This document shows, piece after piece, positions 31,315 to 43,023 of a DNA stretch of 64,000 nt. Made by a program: the position numbers and the translations under genes. This DNA comes from Pyropia yezoensis. Its lineage: Eukaryota; Rhodophyta; Bangiophyceae; Bangiales; Bangiaceae. The notes under the pieces were generated by a model that worked only from the letters and a program-made list of their open reading frames with translations, had not been told where the DNA came from and ran no database searches. Numbering within the stretch: the stretch's first letter is position 1; every line of letters begins with the position of its first letter. The stretch spans positions 22,119,346 through 22,183,345 of the forward strand of contig CM020618.1 of NCBI GenBank assembly GCA_009829735.1, read 5' to 3'.

Positions 31315-33799
31315 CGCCCTGTCCCGCCATGCCCCCTCTCGCTCTTCATCCACCCCCGCGACGCCCCCCCCCCCCCCCCCCCCCTTTCACTCCCCACGCC
31401 GCGTGCCCAGCGTGCGGCGCACCTTGTCCGGTGACTACCATGGTGTGGACAGGGTGGCGGGATGCCTTTGCTCCCCCCGCCCCCCCCCTCCGCATCAGCC
31501 GCCCGCCAAATGGCCCAGGGAGCGCGACACAGCAGAGGCCGGGCCACCTGACTTTCCGCACCCGTTGCGTGGCGACTGCCGTCGTGCCCGCACCGCCGGC
31601 CGGCCGCGGCAGCTGCGGCCAACGATGGGCGGGGGTAACGGTGGTGGCCAACAAGGGGCGGTCGTGGCTGCGGCGGCGGCGACAGCGTGGCGGCCGTGCG
31701 ACGGGCGCAGGCTCACAGGCAGTTGCATGCAGGCGGCCAGGCTGACGCGGGCGCGTGTGGGGCCGTGGTGCCGGCCAGTCACCTGCGTCCGGCATGCCAC
31801 GCGCCCCATCGCAAGTAGCCAGTCTGTACCAATTGTCGACCATTCTCAGCCGCCGTGGGGAATGTAGGGCACTACAGAGAGAACAACATACACCACAAAT
31901 GAGGAGAATAGCGAGGAGATGCATGTCGTGTTGTTGTTTTTTGTATCGCATTCGTTGTCGCCGAGCTATGAGCATTGAATTCTACGACATTCGGCATGTT
32001 TTTTCTGTCGACCACTCTCTGGGCCAACCACGGCCTCAGATTCATGACGTGGTGCGCTGCCGTCGAATCACCTGGGCCGGCCTCAGAGGCTTAGATATGT
32101 CGTTTTGAAGTGGGTGTCTTCACGGCCTCTCGGAGCGCCCTCCACCAGCAGGAAGAAATACAAGAGAAAGACAAGAATAATCACAATACGGATATAGCGC
32201 ACGTGTCGGACCCCACTTTTTTATGGAAGAACAAGAAGCCACACAGGCAGCTCCTAAAAAATGACAGAGCATGAGAACAGGCTCCGGTCCTCGTACAATA
32301 CATGGCGTTTGGCAGAGAAAAAAGAACGTTGCTCGAGGTGGCCAGATCGCAGCTCAGGGCCCTGTACAGTTGTCGACATTTTGGAGAATGGTCGACATTA
32401 GGTACAGACGGGCTACACACGCACGGTGCCCGCCCATCGTGGCCATGTCGTCGCCAAGGGCACCTCCTGTCCCGACAGCAATGCAATAGCCACCTCGAGG
32501 TCGGCCGGGGGTGAGGTGTGGGTGCAAACCGCCGCCCTTCTTCGCATCAACCCACAACGGCAGACCATAGATCGCGATTGCACGGCGAGTGTGAAAGCCA
32601 TTGTCTGTAAGCACCACCCCATTACCCCCGTGAGGGGGGGGCCGGTGAGGACACAAGCAGAGACGCCGTGCGGCAGGCCCCCACTTCAGCTGCGCTGCTG
32701 TGCGCTCGTCTGCGCTTCTGCCGTCCGTGCCGCTGGCGCGCGAGATCCCGGTCCAGGGGCATCGAAACGTGGGCCCCCGCTGTCAGCGGCGGGGAGCCCG
32801 CAACCGGGCCGCCCCCAGGTCACTCAAAGGTCGCCCAAGAGACTTCCCCCCGCACCCCCTGCTTGCTTCTTCCTCTGGCAATGCTATCTCTGCGTGGCCT
32901 TTCTCCTGCTTTACAGTCGCCCCTTCCCCCCGCGCTGGGGGAACGACTCGACGGCGACCGCCGTCCTTCATGGCGGCCCAACTGCGGCCGTCATCGACAG
33001 CGGCCGCCGCCCTGTTGACCTCCCCGCTTCCCTACACGCGCGTGGCAATGACGGCGGGGCAGCCGCAGCCTCCACCTCCTTCCTACCCTCTTTCACCGCA
33101 CATGTTCCTCCGCCTTTCCTTCCCTCCCGCGGCTCCCCTCTCGCCGGGGTGGTGGAAGGCGCCCTGGAGGGGGCGGGGGAGGGTGGAGGTGGGGGGGATG
33201 AGGGAGAGGGTTGTACAGCGTGGGAGCGGGTGGCGGTATGTGGCACCTCGCGTGTCACGACCACGTCTCGGCCGTCGCATCAGCAGCATGCGCGGCGTGG
33301 GAGCTACCGAAGCAGGGAGCGGCATTCGCAGTGCATCTGGGTGGTGGCGGCTACGGTGGGTGCATCTATGCATCGAATGGGAGGGGGGGTGAGAGGACGG
33401 GGCGCATTGCATTGCCTGAGCAGCGTTGTCGGGGAGAGCGGCGGGGGCTGGGTGGAGGGGCTGGGTAGAGGGTTTGGAGGATGGTGCCTCAGCTCGCCCA
33501 GTTGGAGGGCGAACGGGGGGGGGGGTGAGAGGCCGTTGGGAGTGAAGCCGACGAGCGTACAACAGCTCGGGCAATGTCTCTTCCTTTGCTTCATCACCTC
33601 ATGTCATCCATCCCATCGCACACGCTCACCGACGCCACCGCCACCACCGCCACCCACCGCCACTCAACTTACCGCATACCCCGCAACGTCTCCTCTTTGA
33701 CCACCCGCTTCACTGTTCTTCCCCCTCGTTCCTCTCACTCATCCACCCACCCCCCCCCCATCCCCCCACCCCCGCCACCTGCCAACGGACCCACTTACC
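31315..33799. other. 2.5 kb without a supportable gene
   Basis: Contains the inverted repeat at 31815-31847 and 32384-32416 and a less GC-rich patch around 31850-32350. Open frames such as 32426-33700 are low complexity and have no recognisable domain. Confidence 0.45.
31815..32416. repeat. 33-bp inverted repeats enclosing about 536 bp
   Basis: The left arm 31815-31847 starts GTAGCCAGTCTGTACC and ends GTCGACCATTCTC. The right arm 32384-32416 is its reverse complement at 30 of 33 positions. The inner DNA is less GC-rich than its surroundings. It could be a decayed DNA transposon with internal rather than terminal repeats; no target duplication was found. Confidence 0.6.
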
Positions 33800-34342
33800 A
33801 TGGCGCTCTCCCTCAAGACCTTCCTCGGCGCCGCAATCGCCACCGCTGCCGTCCTGGTCGCCACCACATCGGCCGCCATCGGCGCCGCCGCGGCTCCCTC
33901 CCCTGCTTCTTGCTTCACCCCCTACGACGAGCGCCTCCTCGGCCGCTCCTTTACCCTCGGCCCTGACGGCGGGTGTGCCTCCGCCTCCCGCCGCGCAACG
34001 ACGTACGTCACCCTCACTGCCGGGCGCATCACGTACGATGAGCTGACACCCGCGGGCGGTCGGCTGCGGTCCACGGTCCTGACGTACGGGCAGTCGTGGT
34101 TGGCGCCAACCATCACCACCATCGGGGGCGGCCGCGGCGGGTCGGCGGGCGTGACGGCCGCCGCGTGGGGGCCCGCCCACCGGCGGGCGTTTGTGGCGGG
34201 CCTGTCGAGGATGGTGCGGGGGGTGGACGCCATGTCGCGGGGAGGGTGCGGGGGGACCAACGCGCCGCTGTCATCGGCCGTTGCCTTCCTCCGTGTCCTG
34301 GCGTACCAGTACGCGCTGCCGGCGGCGGAGGGGGTGTGCTGA
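33800..34342 (+). CDS. small secreted protein of unknown function
   Basis: A 180-aa protein whose first about 32 residues form a signal peptide: MALSLKTFLG, then a hydrophobic Ala/Val/Thr core ending in AAA before APSPAS. The mature part has four cysteines (C38, C59, C150, C180), enough for two disulfides. The last cysteine is the C-terminal residue. Segments such as RSFTLGPDGGC and TYVTLTAGRITYDEL suggest beta strands. The context CTTACCATGG supports the start. No family is recognised. Secretion or a cell-wall location is inferred from the signal peptide only. Confidence 0.7.
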   Translation: MALSLKTFLGAAIATAAVLVATTSAAIGAAAAPSPASCFTPYDERLLGRSFTLGPDGGCASASRRATTYVTLTAGRITYDELTPAGGRLRSTVLTYGQSWLAPTITTIGGGRGGSAGVTAAAWGPAHRRAFVAGLSRMVRGVDAMSRGGCGGTNAPLSSAVAFLRVLAYQYALPAAEGVC

Positions 34343-37302
34343 GGCAGCTCAACTGGTTCGGGTCTGGGTAGCGCTACGGTTGAGTGGCTGCGCTCTACCC
34401 GCCGCGCGTCGGACAACATGGTGATGTTGCTGCAAGGGGGGTTTTAGTGCGGTCGCGACCCCGCTGCGATCCTAAAAAGTCCGCTGGTGCCCATGCTGAG
34501 GCCCGCCGGCCTACCGGAGCTTACCTCTTCGGGGGCTGCTTTCCTCCCCTCACTTCTCCGAGGAGAACCGCAGAGATGTGTAAAGATGTGCCCCGTCCAG
34601 AGTAGTTGCGCGCGTGGCGACCGATCCCTCTGCGTCGCCCGGCTAGCTGCCCCGCACCTGGCTCGTCCCCTTCCGCGCGTTGACTTTCTCTACCCCTGCG
34701 TCGGCGGCGGCGGCGGCCGCCGCTAGCAATCAATCAAATTGTTATTCAACGTTTAAGAAAAGGCCCAGGTAGGTATCTAGACAGATTTACACACTTCGCA
34801 CGTAAGTACAATCGTACAGATCACATAGAATACCTATGTACATATCTATGTAGATAGAACAAGTTAATTATAGATGAAAAGAACAAAAAGTGGGTGATGG
34901 TGGGTCTGGCCCCAGCCTGTCCACTGCTCTTACGCCGGCCCTCAGTGCTGTGGGCTGGCTGGAAGGGAGGGCAGCCGCTAACGGGAGAAGAGGGTGGCAG
35001 TCGCCAGCAGCAGGTCAGCTTTTCGCGCTCCCCTGGGCCCCAGCGTGGGCGACTTGGAAACGGCATACCCGAGCTCCCCCGCACGTCTAGTCGGCCGTCT
35101 AGAGGCCAGGAAGGGGCAAGGAGAGGCCCGCCAGCTGCTGAGTTCTTGTGACGAACCAAGCTCCACCAAGAGTAAAGAGCTACATAAATGTGTAGCTCTG
35201 AGTCCGCTCCTGGTCTCCAAATCAGCAGGAGACGACGTGAAGGATGAGAAAACAATTCTCCTCGAAACAGAGGATTATTAAAAAACTCAAGTTTAGACCC
35301 TATTCAATATCTAGGATCATCAAAGGATTCGGTCGGTAGAATAGACATGTGACCAGCAGCGTAGGGTTGGGGACACCAGAGCCGCGAGGCGCGCTCGCCA
35401 CCGCGACGGCGCTTCTCACGTGCCAATGCCCGGTACTTTCTCTCTCGTCTTTTGCTCAAGTCGTGACGAGACGAGAGTGAGGATGACGGCTGACGAGCTC
35501 GGGCACAATGAAAGAGTTGATATCTACATAGATAGAGTGTAAAAAAGAATGAAATTGGATCAGATTAGGGTACCCGCTCAGCGCAATTGCTTACTCTGGC
35601 TGCGAGACAGAAAACTTCCATCTGCAAGTGGGATGATCCTGCTGAGCTTTTCGTCAAACTCTTCCCCAGCCACTGCCCCTGGTAGGGTCCGCGCTCAGAC
35701 CTAGCCCACCGTCTACCGAGTCACGCTACCCGCACAGCCCGCAATATGTTACAATGGGTGAAGCAGATATCCAGGGCAGGCCCCCGCGGCCGTTCAATGC
35801 GCACGGCGTGAGCGCGGGGGTTTCTTCGGAGGGTGCAGCACGGGGCCCATGCTTCCGTGATAAGGACGGGCCGAGCTTGCGGTTATGGCAGAAAAACAGC
35901 TGTTTTGGCTCTGCAGGGCTGGCTTGAGGTAGCGTGCCAGCAGACTCTATCCAGATCGCCTGCGTGCGTAGCTCGATTAGCGCCATGGAAAAAGGACCCG
36001 CAGCGCATCGTGCTGACCGTCAAAGCGTCCTATCTCTTCATCTTGCCCTCGTCCTGGCCGCGTCTGCTCAAGGCACATCCGCGTGGGAGAGCCCAAATCA
36101 TATGCGTAGATTTGTAACCAAGATGAAACATCGACATTTGCAGTAGATATCCAGACATAGTGGTGAATCTCCCGACACCCACTCTACACGCCCAGTCAAG
36201 GGCGGTCATCTGGGTCAGAACGGATGTATCTCATTGGTTGAATACTCTCCACAACACCGAGAAAAAGCGCGGAGAGACGCGCCAGACAGGCACCAACGGG
36301 TACCTGGAGACAGACTGGCGCAAGAGAAACAGAGGACCCCAATACCATAAAAAGCGCTATGAGTTATCTGGTTTTATGCGCGTTTTTTTGTGTCCTGAGC
36401 TGCTGTGCCTCACGCTGCTTCATGGGGTAGCAAGCCAGACGTCCGCAAACAGGTACTCTTAACTGGGCGTGTCTATCTAGTGGCTTGCCTGTATCGGGAT
36501 CTGCGGCTCTTCTCTATCGCGGGGGGGGTCGGGACACCACCCCAGGCGCCCGCTGGAGGGGGCGTGCCCCCCCCCCCTGCTTGGCGCCCCTCGAGCGCCT
36601 CGAGCGGCCCCTCCCGGGATCTTCCCCCCGTCCCCCCTCCCCCCCACCAGCCGCCCCTGACATAGACCGACGGCGAACGGCCCACCGCGCCGCGCGAGCC
36701 GCGCCGGGACACCTCAGCGTGCCCGGCGCGGGGGCCATCTTTGGCGCGCGGCGCCTCCCCCCCCCCCTCGCCGCCGTCGCCGCTGCCCCGTGCGGCGCGG
36801 CAGCCACTGGTCCCGCGCGTGGTTTTGGCGGGCAGCCGCTGCGCGCCGCCGACAGGACGCGAAGGCCGCGGTGCGGCGGCGGCCATGGCGGCCGCCGCCA
36901 ACGGGACACGGGGGGGGGGGTGCGACAGTGGCCATGGCGGCAGCCGCCGCCGGCTGTGCCGACCGCGCCCGCCGCTGTGCTGGTCTGGGGGTGCTCGCTG
37001 GGGGGGGGGGGGGGGGGGGGGTGGTGAGGGCAGGGGAGGGGGGAGGGTGGCCGCGGGGGCCGAGTAGAAAAGACTGCCGCCGTGACGACGGCACCCGAGT
37101 GGCGTGGGGCGGGGCTTCGTCGCGGCCACGACGGCGGCGGCGGTCTTGGCCTTTCGTCGCTGCTGCTGGCAGCGCGGCGGGTACTATCTTGTGCGCAACC
37201 CTCAGCCCCCGTGCTCTTCCCCTTCCCTGCTCCATTGTCGCCCGGCAGGCCGCCCTGCCCAACCAACCGACCTGCGGAGGCCACACCCACCGCCGGTCGA
37301 CC
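34343..37302. other. 3 kb intergenic region with AT-richer centre
   Basis: From about 34720 to 36460 the DNA is clearly less GC-rich than the rest, with simple motifs such as TATCTATGTAGATAG near 34840. No domain-bearing frame, repeat pair or RNA gene was identified. G-rich runs resume at about 36520, including about 18 G at 37004-37021. Confidence 0.45.
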
Positions 37303-39054
37303 ATGGCGTGCTGGGCCCTCCTGCTGGCCGCGCTGGCGGCGCTGGCCGGCGGCGGCGCCCGCCTGACCGCTGCGTCGTCATTGTCGTCGTCGTCGTTGTC
37401 GCCGTTGTCGTCGTCGTCGTTGCCGTCATGGTCGCTGTCCCCCGTCGTCACAGGGCGGATGCTCCCGCCCAGTGCCCCACGGGTGGTCGGCTTTTGGCTC
37501 GTCAACGCCACGTCTGGCGTCTGGGCCCGCCGCCGCCTCCGCGACGGCGACACCGTCCCCGCGGCCGACCTCGGGGTGGCGGTCAATATCGCCGCGCTGT
37601 CCTCCGCGGGGCGCCGGTACACCGTCGTCTTTACCGCCCCCGCGGCGGTGGCCCACACCGAGCTGAAGGCGCCCTACTTGGCGGGAGTGGACGAGGGGGA
37701 GGTCCTCCCCAGCCTGCGCCTCCCGCCGGGGCCCGTATCGCTGTCGGCGTACGTGAACTACTCGACAGAGTGGACGCCGGCCACCACGACCGTGCGGCTG
37801 GTGGTGGCGCCGCGGCCTACGCCCGGGCCCTTTCGCTGCGCGTCGCCGTGGCCGCCGCCCCGCCGGGCCGACGCGTCGCCGCTGCCGACGGCCGCCCCCC
37901 CGCGCGGCGACGACACCCGCCGCCTGCCCGTGCCGCCCGCGTCGTGTGCCGGCCGCGAGGCGCCGACGCGGGTGATGGGGGGGGGCGGCACCAACCGGGG
38001 CGGCCCCAACCCGTGGTACTTTTACGTCTTTGGGGCGCTATGCAACGGCACCACCGCCCGCGTGTCGGTCTACGTCACCGCCGACGACGGGGTGTCGGCG
38101 GTGAGGCGCGTCGAAGACTATCTCTTTGTCAGCCGCACCGACAGCTTGCAGTCCCTGGCGCCCGACGGGCGGGGCCGCTACTTTGGCAACGTCTGGTCGG
38201 GAGGCCGCCAGTGCGGCTCGCCGGCGGTCTTCGCCACCGTCTGTGTGCAGCCGCGGGTGGGGGGGGGGGGGGGCGCCCGTGCCGGCGACGGTGGGGGCGG
38301 CGTGTGCGTGCGGTCACCCGACCAGCGGATGCCGCCGGCGGAGCCGCCGCGGCTCGTCCTTGTCGCCCGCCCGCCGTGGGTGTTGGCAGTGGCGCCTGGC
38401 GACGCCGCCACCATCCTCGCGACGGTAGATGTGCCCGCTGGCCTGACGCTCGTCGGTGTTGCCCGCTCCCGCTGTGGCGGCGAGTGCCGCACGCCGGCGG
38501 TGTCGGGCGGGCGGCTGGCGGTGGACGTGGCCGCTCTGACCGGTGGGATGCCCGCCGCCGCCAACGGCACGGTGGTGGCCATTGAGTACGCCGCCCCAGA
38601 CTGTCCCACCACCGTCACGTCGTCAGAGGTGGTGGCGGCCACCACCCTGACCGTCGCCGCGGACGTGGACCCGCTGGTCAAGCAGGACGTGCGGCCGCCG
38701 TCGGCGGTGGTGGGGTCCTACCCGTCCACCCCAGAGGGCAAGCCGGTGACCGTGTCGGTGGCGTTTGTGAATGCCGGCGGCGGCCGCCGGCGAGACCGCC
38801 TCACGGGCTCCCTCCGCGCCACGGAGCTGCACTACCAGTGGCTGGTCGACACGGAACGGCCGGTTGGGAGGCCGCCGTCGCCGCCAACGGCCCTGGCCGG
38901 CGAGACGGGGCCGACGCTGCGGCTGGCCGCCGCGCGGCAGGCGATCGTCGAGTGCAACCGGGGGGGGTGCGGCGGCCTCTACGGCTACCTCGTTGATGTA
39001 TGCAACACGGCGGGGTGCACTCGCTCCCCGTTGGTGGTGCCTGTGGTGGTGTGA
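37303..39054 (+). CDS. secreted or surface beta-sandwich protein
   Basis: A 583-aa protein with a signal peptide (MACWALLLAALAALAGGG) and then a Ser-rich stretch coded by TCGTCG repeats (26-47). Residues 60-169 contain VVGFWLVNAT, LRDGDTVPAADLGVAVNI, TELKAPYLAG and LPPGPVSLSAYV. This is the pattern of a beta-sandwich domain found in many secreted algal and marine bacterial proteins (LINA..., DGD.I, APYAL.G, G.YTL.A). The C-terminus (LHYQWLVDT, GPTLRLAAARQ, GYLVDVCNTAGC) resembles an Ig-like fold. NAT, NYS and NGT sites allow N-glycosylation. The start at 37303 is the ATG that directly precedes the signal peptide. A cell-wall or adhesion role is inferred. AATAAA follows 42 bp after the stop. 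Confidence 0.75.
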   Translation: MACWALLLAALAALAGGGARLTAASSLSSSSLSPLSSSSLPSWSLSPVVTGRMLPPSAPRVVGFWLVNATSGVWARRRLRDGDTVPAADLGVAVNIAALSSAGRRYTVVFTAPAAVAHTELKAPYLAGVDEGEVLPSLRLPPGPVSLSAYVNYSTEWTPATTTVRLVVAPRPTPGPFRCASPWPPPRRADASPLPTAAPPRGDDTRRLPVPPASCAGREAPTRVMGGGGTNRGGPNPWYFYVFGALCNGTTARVSVYVTADDGVSAVRRVEDYLFVSRTDSLQSLAPDGRGRYFGNVWSGGRQCGSPAVFATVCVQPRVGGGGGARAGDGGGGVCVRSPDQRMPPAEPPRLVLVARPPWVLAVAPGDAATILATVDVPAGLTLVGVARSRCGGECRTPAVSGGRLAVDVAALTGGMPAAANGTVVAIEYAAPDCPTTVTSSEVVAATTLTVAADVDPLVKQDVRPPSAVVGSYPSTPEGKPVTVSVAFVNAGGGRRRDRLTGSLRATELHYQWLVDTERPVGRPPSPPTALAGETGPTLRLAAARQAIVECNRGGCGGLYGYLVDVCNTAGCTRSPLVVPVVV

Positions 39055-39545
39055 GCGCGCCTGCAGACCACTCTCGCTGGCAGAGGCTGGACAGGAATAA
39101 ACGAGGACAGCCACCGTCATGGACTATGCACACGGTAGGGGGTGTGGCTCAGCGCCAGTGTCTCTGCCCGCAGCGGCACCGGGGCAAGCCAGCCCGTGAG
39201 CCAGAGGGCGCGGGCGGGCCGGTGCGGCGGGACGAGACAGGCCTGTCAGACTGTGTGTGGCAGGTACGAGCGGCGCAGGGGAGAGCGGCCTGATCTCTCT
39301 ACCAGACGCCGTTGCGCCGGCACGCACGCGCCCCCGTTCGAGACAGCGGGCAGGCGACACGGCGTGCCGTCGTCCCATGGGGGGCGCGGCAGCCCGCCGG
39401 GATCGCCACCGATGGTGCGGGGGGCGCCGCGGCGCCTCGGCGGCCGCGTTCCGAGAGACGCCGTCGCCGCGCCGCAGCGAGCCCTGCTGGCGGTGGCGGC
39501 ACCGGCGGACGACCGCGTCACGACCCCCCTGCCCACCACCCTCGC

Positions 39546-39582
<37 letters not shown>

Positions 39583-40452
39583 AGTGGCACCGTAGGGCGC
39601 CCCCCCCCCCCCGTTTTTTTCGGGGGCCATCAGGGCGGTATCGAGCGGGGCTGGCGGGGGACAGGAGCTCTTGTTCTCGAGACACCTGCCTACATGTTAG
39701 TCGGGCACGTTGTTCATCAGCGAGGGCCCCGCGCCCCTGGTCTGCATGAGTAATCTGAAGTCATCATCCACACACACATCTACAGTACAGTCTTTCTCCA
39801 TTGCTGTGACATCCTTTCTTGGGCACGGTGTCTAGTAACCAATGCAGGTCGACCGACCTCTACAGTGCGATCAACGCATGAGTCAGCTTTCGATCGTTGT
39901 CACCGACCAATCAGAGGGCGGAATCCAGTTACAATCCTTGGGCTTACGGTCGCCACAAAGGGTGCCCAACAATGGAGAAAGACTGTATCCCGTATCTGTG
40001 GGATATGTATTGTCCTTCCCAGAAAAAGTGGATGGTGAAGTGCATCCGGCAGGTCCGTATCGTGACAGCGATCACTGACACATGAAGGTCAATTACGTCC
40101 AATTCGTTGTCATCAGACGCGGTCACAGTTCAGAGGTCCTGTCACTCTGAAGACGTGAATGCTGTCACATTCCCACGTTGAGAATTCATGGCCCCCAGCG
40201 GGCATCTCCACCGGTCGTCTGGGCGTGGCGTCGTCGCGCCCATCCCTTTCCCGCCCCTCGTCCCTGTCCGTCGCCACACCCATGCACGTCCCGCAGCGCT
40301 ACACTGTTCCCCATCACGTCCCCCAGTTCCTAGTGCTGCGTGCTTGTGTACACAGCGTGCGACGTTCTATCATGGGTGCGTTCCCTACCCCACTCGAGAT
40401 TGTGCACGTCTACCGGCAATGACGACAGCACGGTGCACACAGTGTCGACCTG
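39055..40452. other. intergenic region
   Basis: Begins with the 3' end of the surface-protein gene. Frames at 39142-39753 are low complexity in all phases. The stretch 39700-40160 is less GC-rich and shows no gene. Confidence 0.45.
39096..39101 (+). terminator. AATAAA polyadenylation-type signal
   Basis: AATAAA lies 42 bp after the TGA of the secreted beta-sandwich protein, a usual position for a cleavage and polyadenylation signal. Confidence 0.5.
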
Positions 40453-42162
40453 ATGCGCCACGCGCGGCTCGTGTCCACCACGGTTTTTGACACGTTCTTT
40501 GTGAAGCGCTTCTGCATCCCCATGTGTCATTTGATTGGTCGCGTTTGTGTGGCGCTGTTTCTGTTCTGCGTTTTCTCCACAGGAGAGCCTACCACCGCCA
40601 GTGCGGCATCACCAGTCGCACCCCCCGCACAGGCCGCGTACGGAAGCTGTGGGGCATGCAAGTACCGCAAAGAGTTTGCGTCCGGGTCCACCCACTACTT
40701 CAAGGACTGCTCCTTGGTCAAGGACAACATTCAGTGCTCCCATGGACTGGACAAGGACCACGCTTGGTACACAAGTACGCCGTGTACAAACGATCGGTGC
40801 TGGTGTGACAGAGCGTACGTTTTTTCAGTCACGTAGCTGCTTCACCTCTTCCTTCCGTCTCTTGGCGAGTTTCCATGTATGTTGATTGGCGCTTCGATCA
40901 CTCGCTGACTCTATCCCATTTATCTCTTTGACGATGTCACTATTATCCCTCCTGGTCGTGTACCCCTGTGACTGCTGCTGCCCTGAACGTGTACTTTTTC
41001 AGGTGCCCAAAATGCACTGTGAAGGGACACCACCCCAACACAGTGGCTCTGGACACGCGGCTGTTCAAGCGAAAGATCACTGACAACGGCGTCACTTTCA
41101 CCAAAACGCCGCACATCAAGCTCTCCTCCCGCTTCCTGGTGTGCAAAGCATCCAATGATGCTTTCTACGAGGCGGCCGCGCAGCGCGCCCGCGCCAGGTG
41201 TGCCGCCGAGGACGCCCAAAAGGAGGAGAAGGACCGACGCCGTCGAGGACTGGTGGCAAACCTTGTTGGGGCTCCAGCCTCAAGAACGACGGTGGTCAAT
41301 ACTCTACAGGAAGTCGGCTCCGCGGCCACTACCATGGCCCCTGAGAACCTGGCGGCGTCGCGGGAGCAAGCGCGTTGCGCAGATGCAGGCATGTCGGCTC
41401 TGGCCAGCGCGTGGGCTGGCGCTGTGACGAACACGACGGGACAGCTGAGTGGCGTCGTCTCAGACGACGCCGCGTCGACAGCTGTAGCCCTCATCGGCGG
41501 CCGCCAAGCCGAGGCAGAGGCACAGACGGCCGCGCGTCTGCAGCGGTCTGCTCGGGCGCTTGAGGCCCCTACGGGCTCGTATCGGCTGTACGTCTTTCAA
41601 CTTTCCTGGCTCCTCTTTTCCCTTCTTGTTGTGCTGCTTTTTCCCTTTTCCTGGCGCCCACCTGTCCCTTTACTCGTTTTTTACGCCATTGTAGTGCCTT
41701 GGGATGAACCAGCGTGGAATACTGACCTGGCCGTGCCCATTATATGCGCGCTGGTGTTGTGCATATGTTCTGTTTCTTTTATCCTGCATGAGGGAGGCCC
41801 GTGCCGAGGACGAGATCACCGCGGGGGCTGGCGGCGGCTCCGGGATGCCGGGCTCGCATCGTCCGGCGGCCCTCTCGGGATCTGCTCGAGGCCCACCCCG
41901 AATGAGCCCCACCGAGGTTGCAGCATCGCTGACCGAGTGGGTATTCGGGGATGAGGAGGGGGCAGAGCGAGAAGCGTTCAAGGTATTCGTACACGAGGCG
42001 GCCGCCGAGTATGGCATCCGTGGGTCCACTCTCGGTGGGTCAGCTGACGTGGGTACCCTGGTGACCAACCTCTTTTCCCGTTTCCCCGACGGGGACAAGG
42101 CTCTAGGGTCCCACCGCACAAGCTGCCGGGACTGGATTGCATCCGTCCGTAGGGAGCATTGA
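40453..42162 (+). CDS. three-exon Cys/His-rich protein, probably zinc-binding
   Basis: Exons 40453-40814, 41003-41578 and 41793-42162 join in consistent phase (donors GTACGT and GTATCG, acceptors TTTCAG and CATGAG), giving 435 codons. Residues 66-131 are dense in Cys and His: CGAC, H81, C86, C95, H97, C111, then the cluster RCWCDRACPKC spanning the first splice, and GHHP. This suggests two or more zinc sites. A helical, charged region (EAAAQRARARCAAEDAQKEE) follows, then an Ala-rich middle and an acidic helix-rich end. I do not recognise the family; the layout recalls DNA-binding or transposase-derived proteins. The N-terminus is unsure. Positions 40538-40582 look like a T-rich intron end (CTCCACAG), so the true first exon may lie upstream. 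AATAAA is at 42248. Confidence 0.6.
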
Positions 42163-43023
42163 TGCAAAGTAAAGTGCGTTTTTCTTTGCCAATAACACAG
42201 GACGGGATACTGCCACCAAGAGCGGGACCAAGAGGTGTAGGACAAGCAATAAACGCCTGCATCACGCCATAGTGCCGTTGAACATGCGGGTGGTTCCCAG
42301 CAGAAGCGATACTGTGGCTGGGACCACTCCCAGACCGGCTTCTCAAAGTATGGCGGGTCGGAGACAAGACATTGAGCGCTGTGAAGAAAAAATGGGCATA
42401 GTTTCCGCTGCTCCTGTCTAAACCGGAAAATATGACCCCCCCCGCCGCCTCCCCGTCGGCCCCCCCCCCCCCCCCCCCCCCCCCCCCTGCTCTCTCTGTT
42501 GCAACCGTCCGTCACAATGAAAAGCGGGAGGACCAAAGGCGCAATCAGGCAGAGGTGGATGGGCGTCAAAAGGAACAAGGAGCACAGCCACTTGAGAAGA
42601 GCACAACGCAGAGCGAGAACGAGAGCGTCAGAGGATTGCTGGGAATGCAGAAAAGCGCTCACCACCGGTAACCCATAGAGCAAACTGAAAGAGCGCCGCT
42701 GCCGCAAGCAACAGAGAGAAGTATTCTCAGCGGCAGACAACCAGTTGGTGTGCAGAAAGGGGGTCCGGGCTGCCGGTGGGGCGAGGGAGGAATGAGCCGA
42801 GACGCACGGGAATGCACAAAGTATGGTCGTGGCAGCAGAAAGGAATAGAGCACAGCGACGGAGCTGGGCGAAGCATCAACCGGAAAAATCCTATCAACCG
42901 CTCTCCACAGGCGGCCCAAGCAACCGCCGCTCTGCTCCCCCTCCCCCTACCGCCATGTCCCCCTGGATCCCAGTGCCCGTGCCAAACCCAAACTTACCCC
43001 ATCCTCGACAGGGACGCCCGGCC
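42163..43023. other. intergenic region with poly-C tract
   Basis: Holds the 3' end of the Cys/His-rich gene, a C run at about 42464-42487 and the 3' flank of the transposase. No gene is supported. No terminal inverted repeat matching the DNA right of the transposase was found. Confidence 0.45.
42248..42253 (+). terminator. AATAAA polyadenylation-type signal
   Basis: AATAAA 86 bp after the TGA of the Cys/His-rich gene. Confidence 0.4.

Noticed and set aside
34343-34480. Possible tRNA (CTGGTTCGGGTCTGG segment after the secreted-protein gene)
   Set aside because: It has a T-loop-like motif, but no acceptor stem or anticodon arm could be paired around it.
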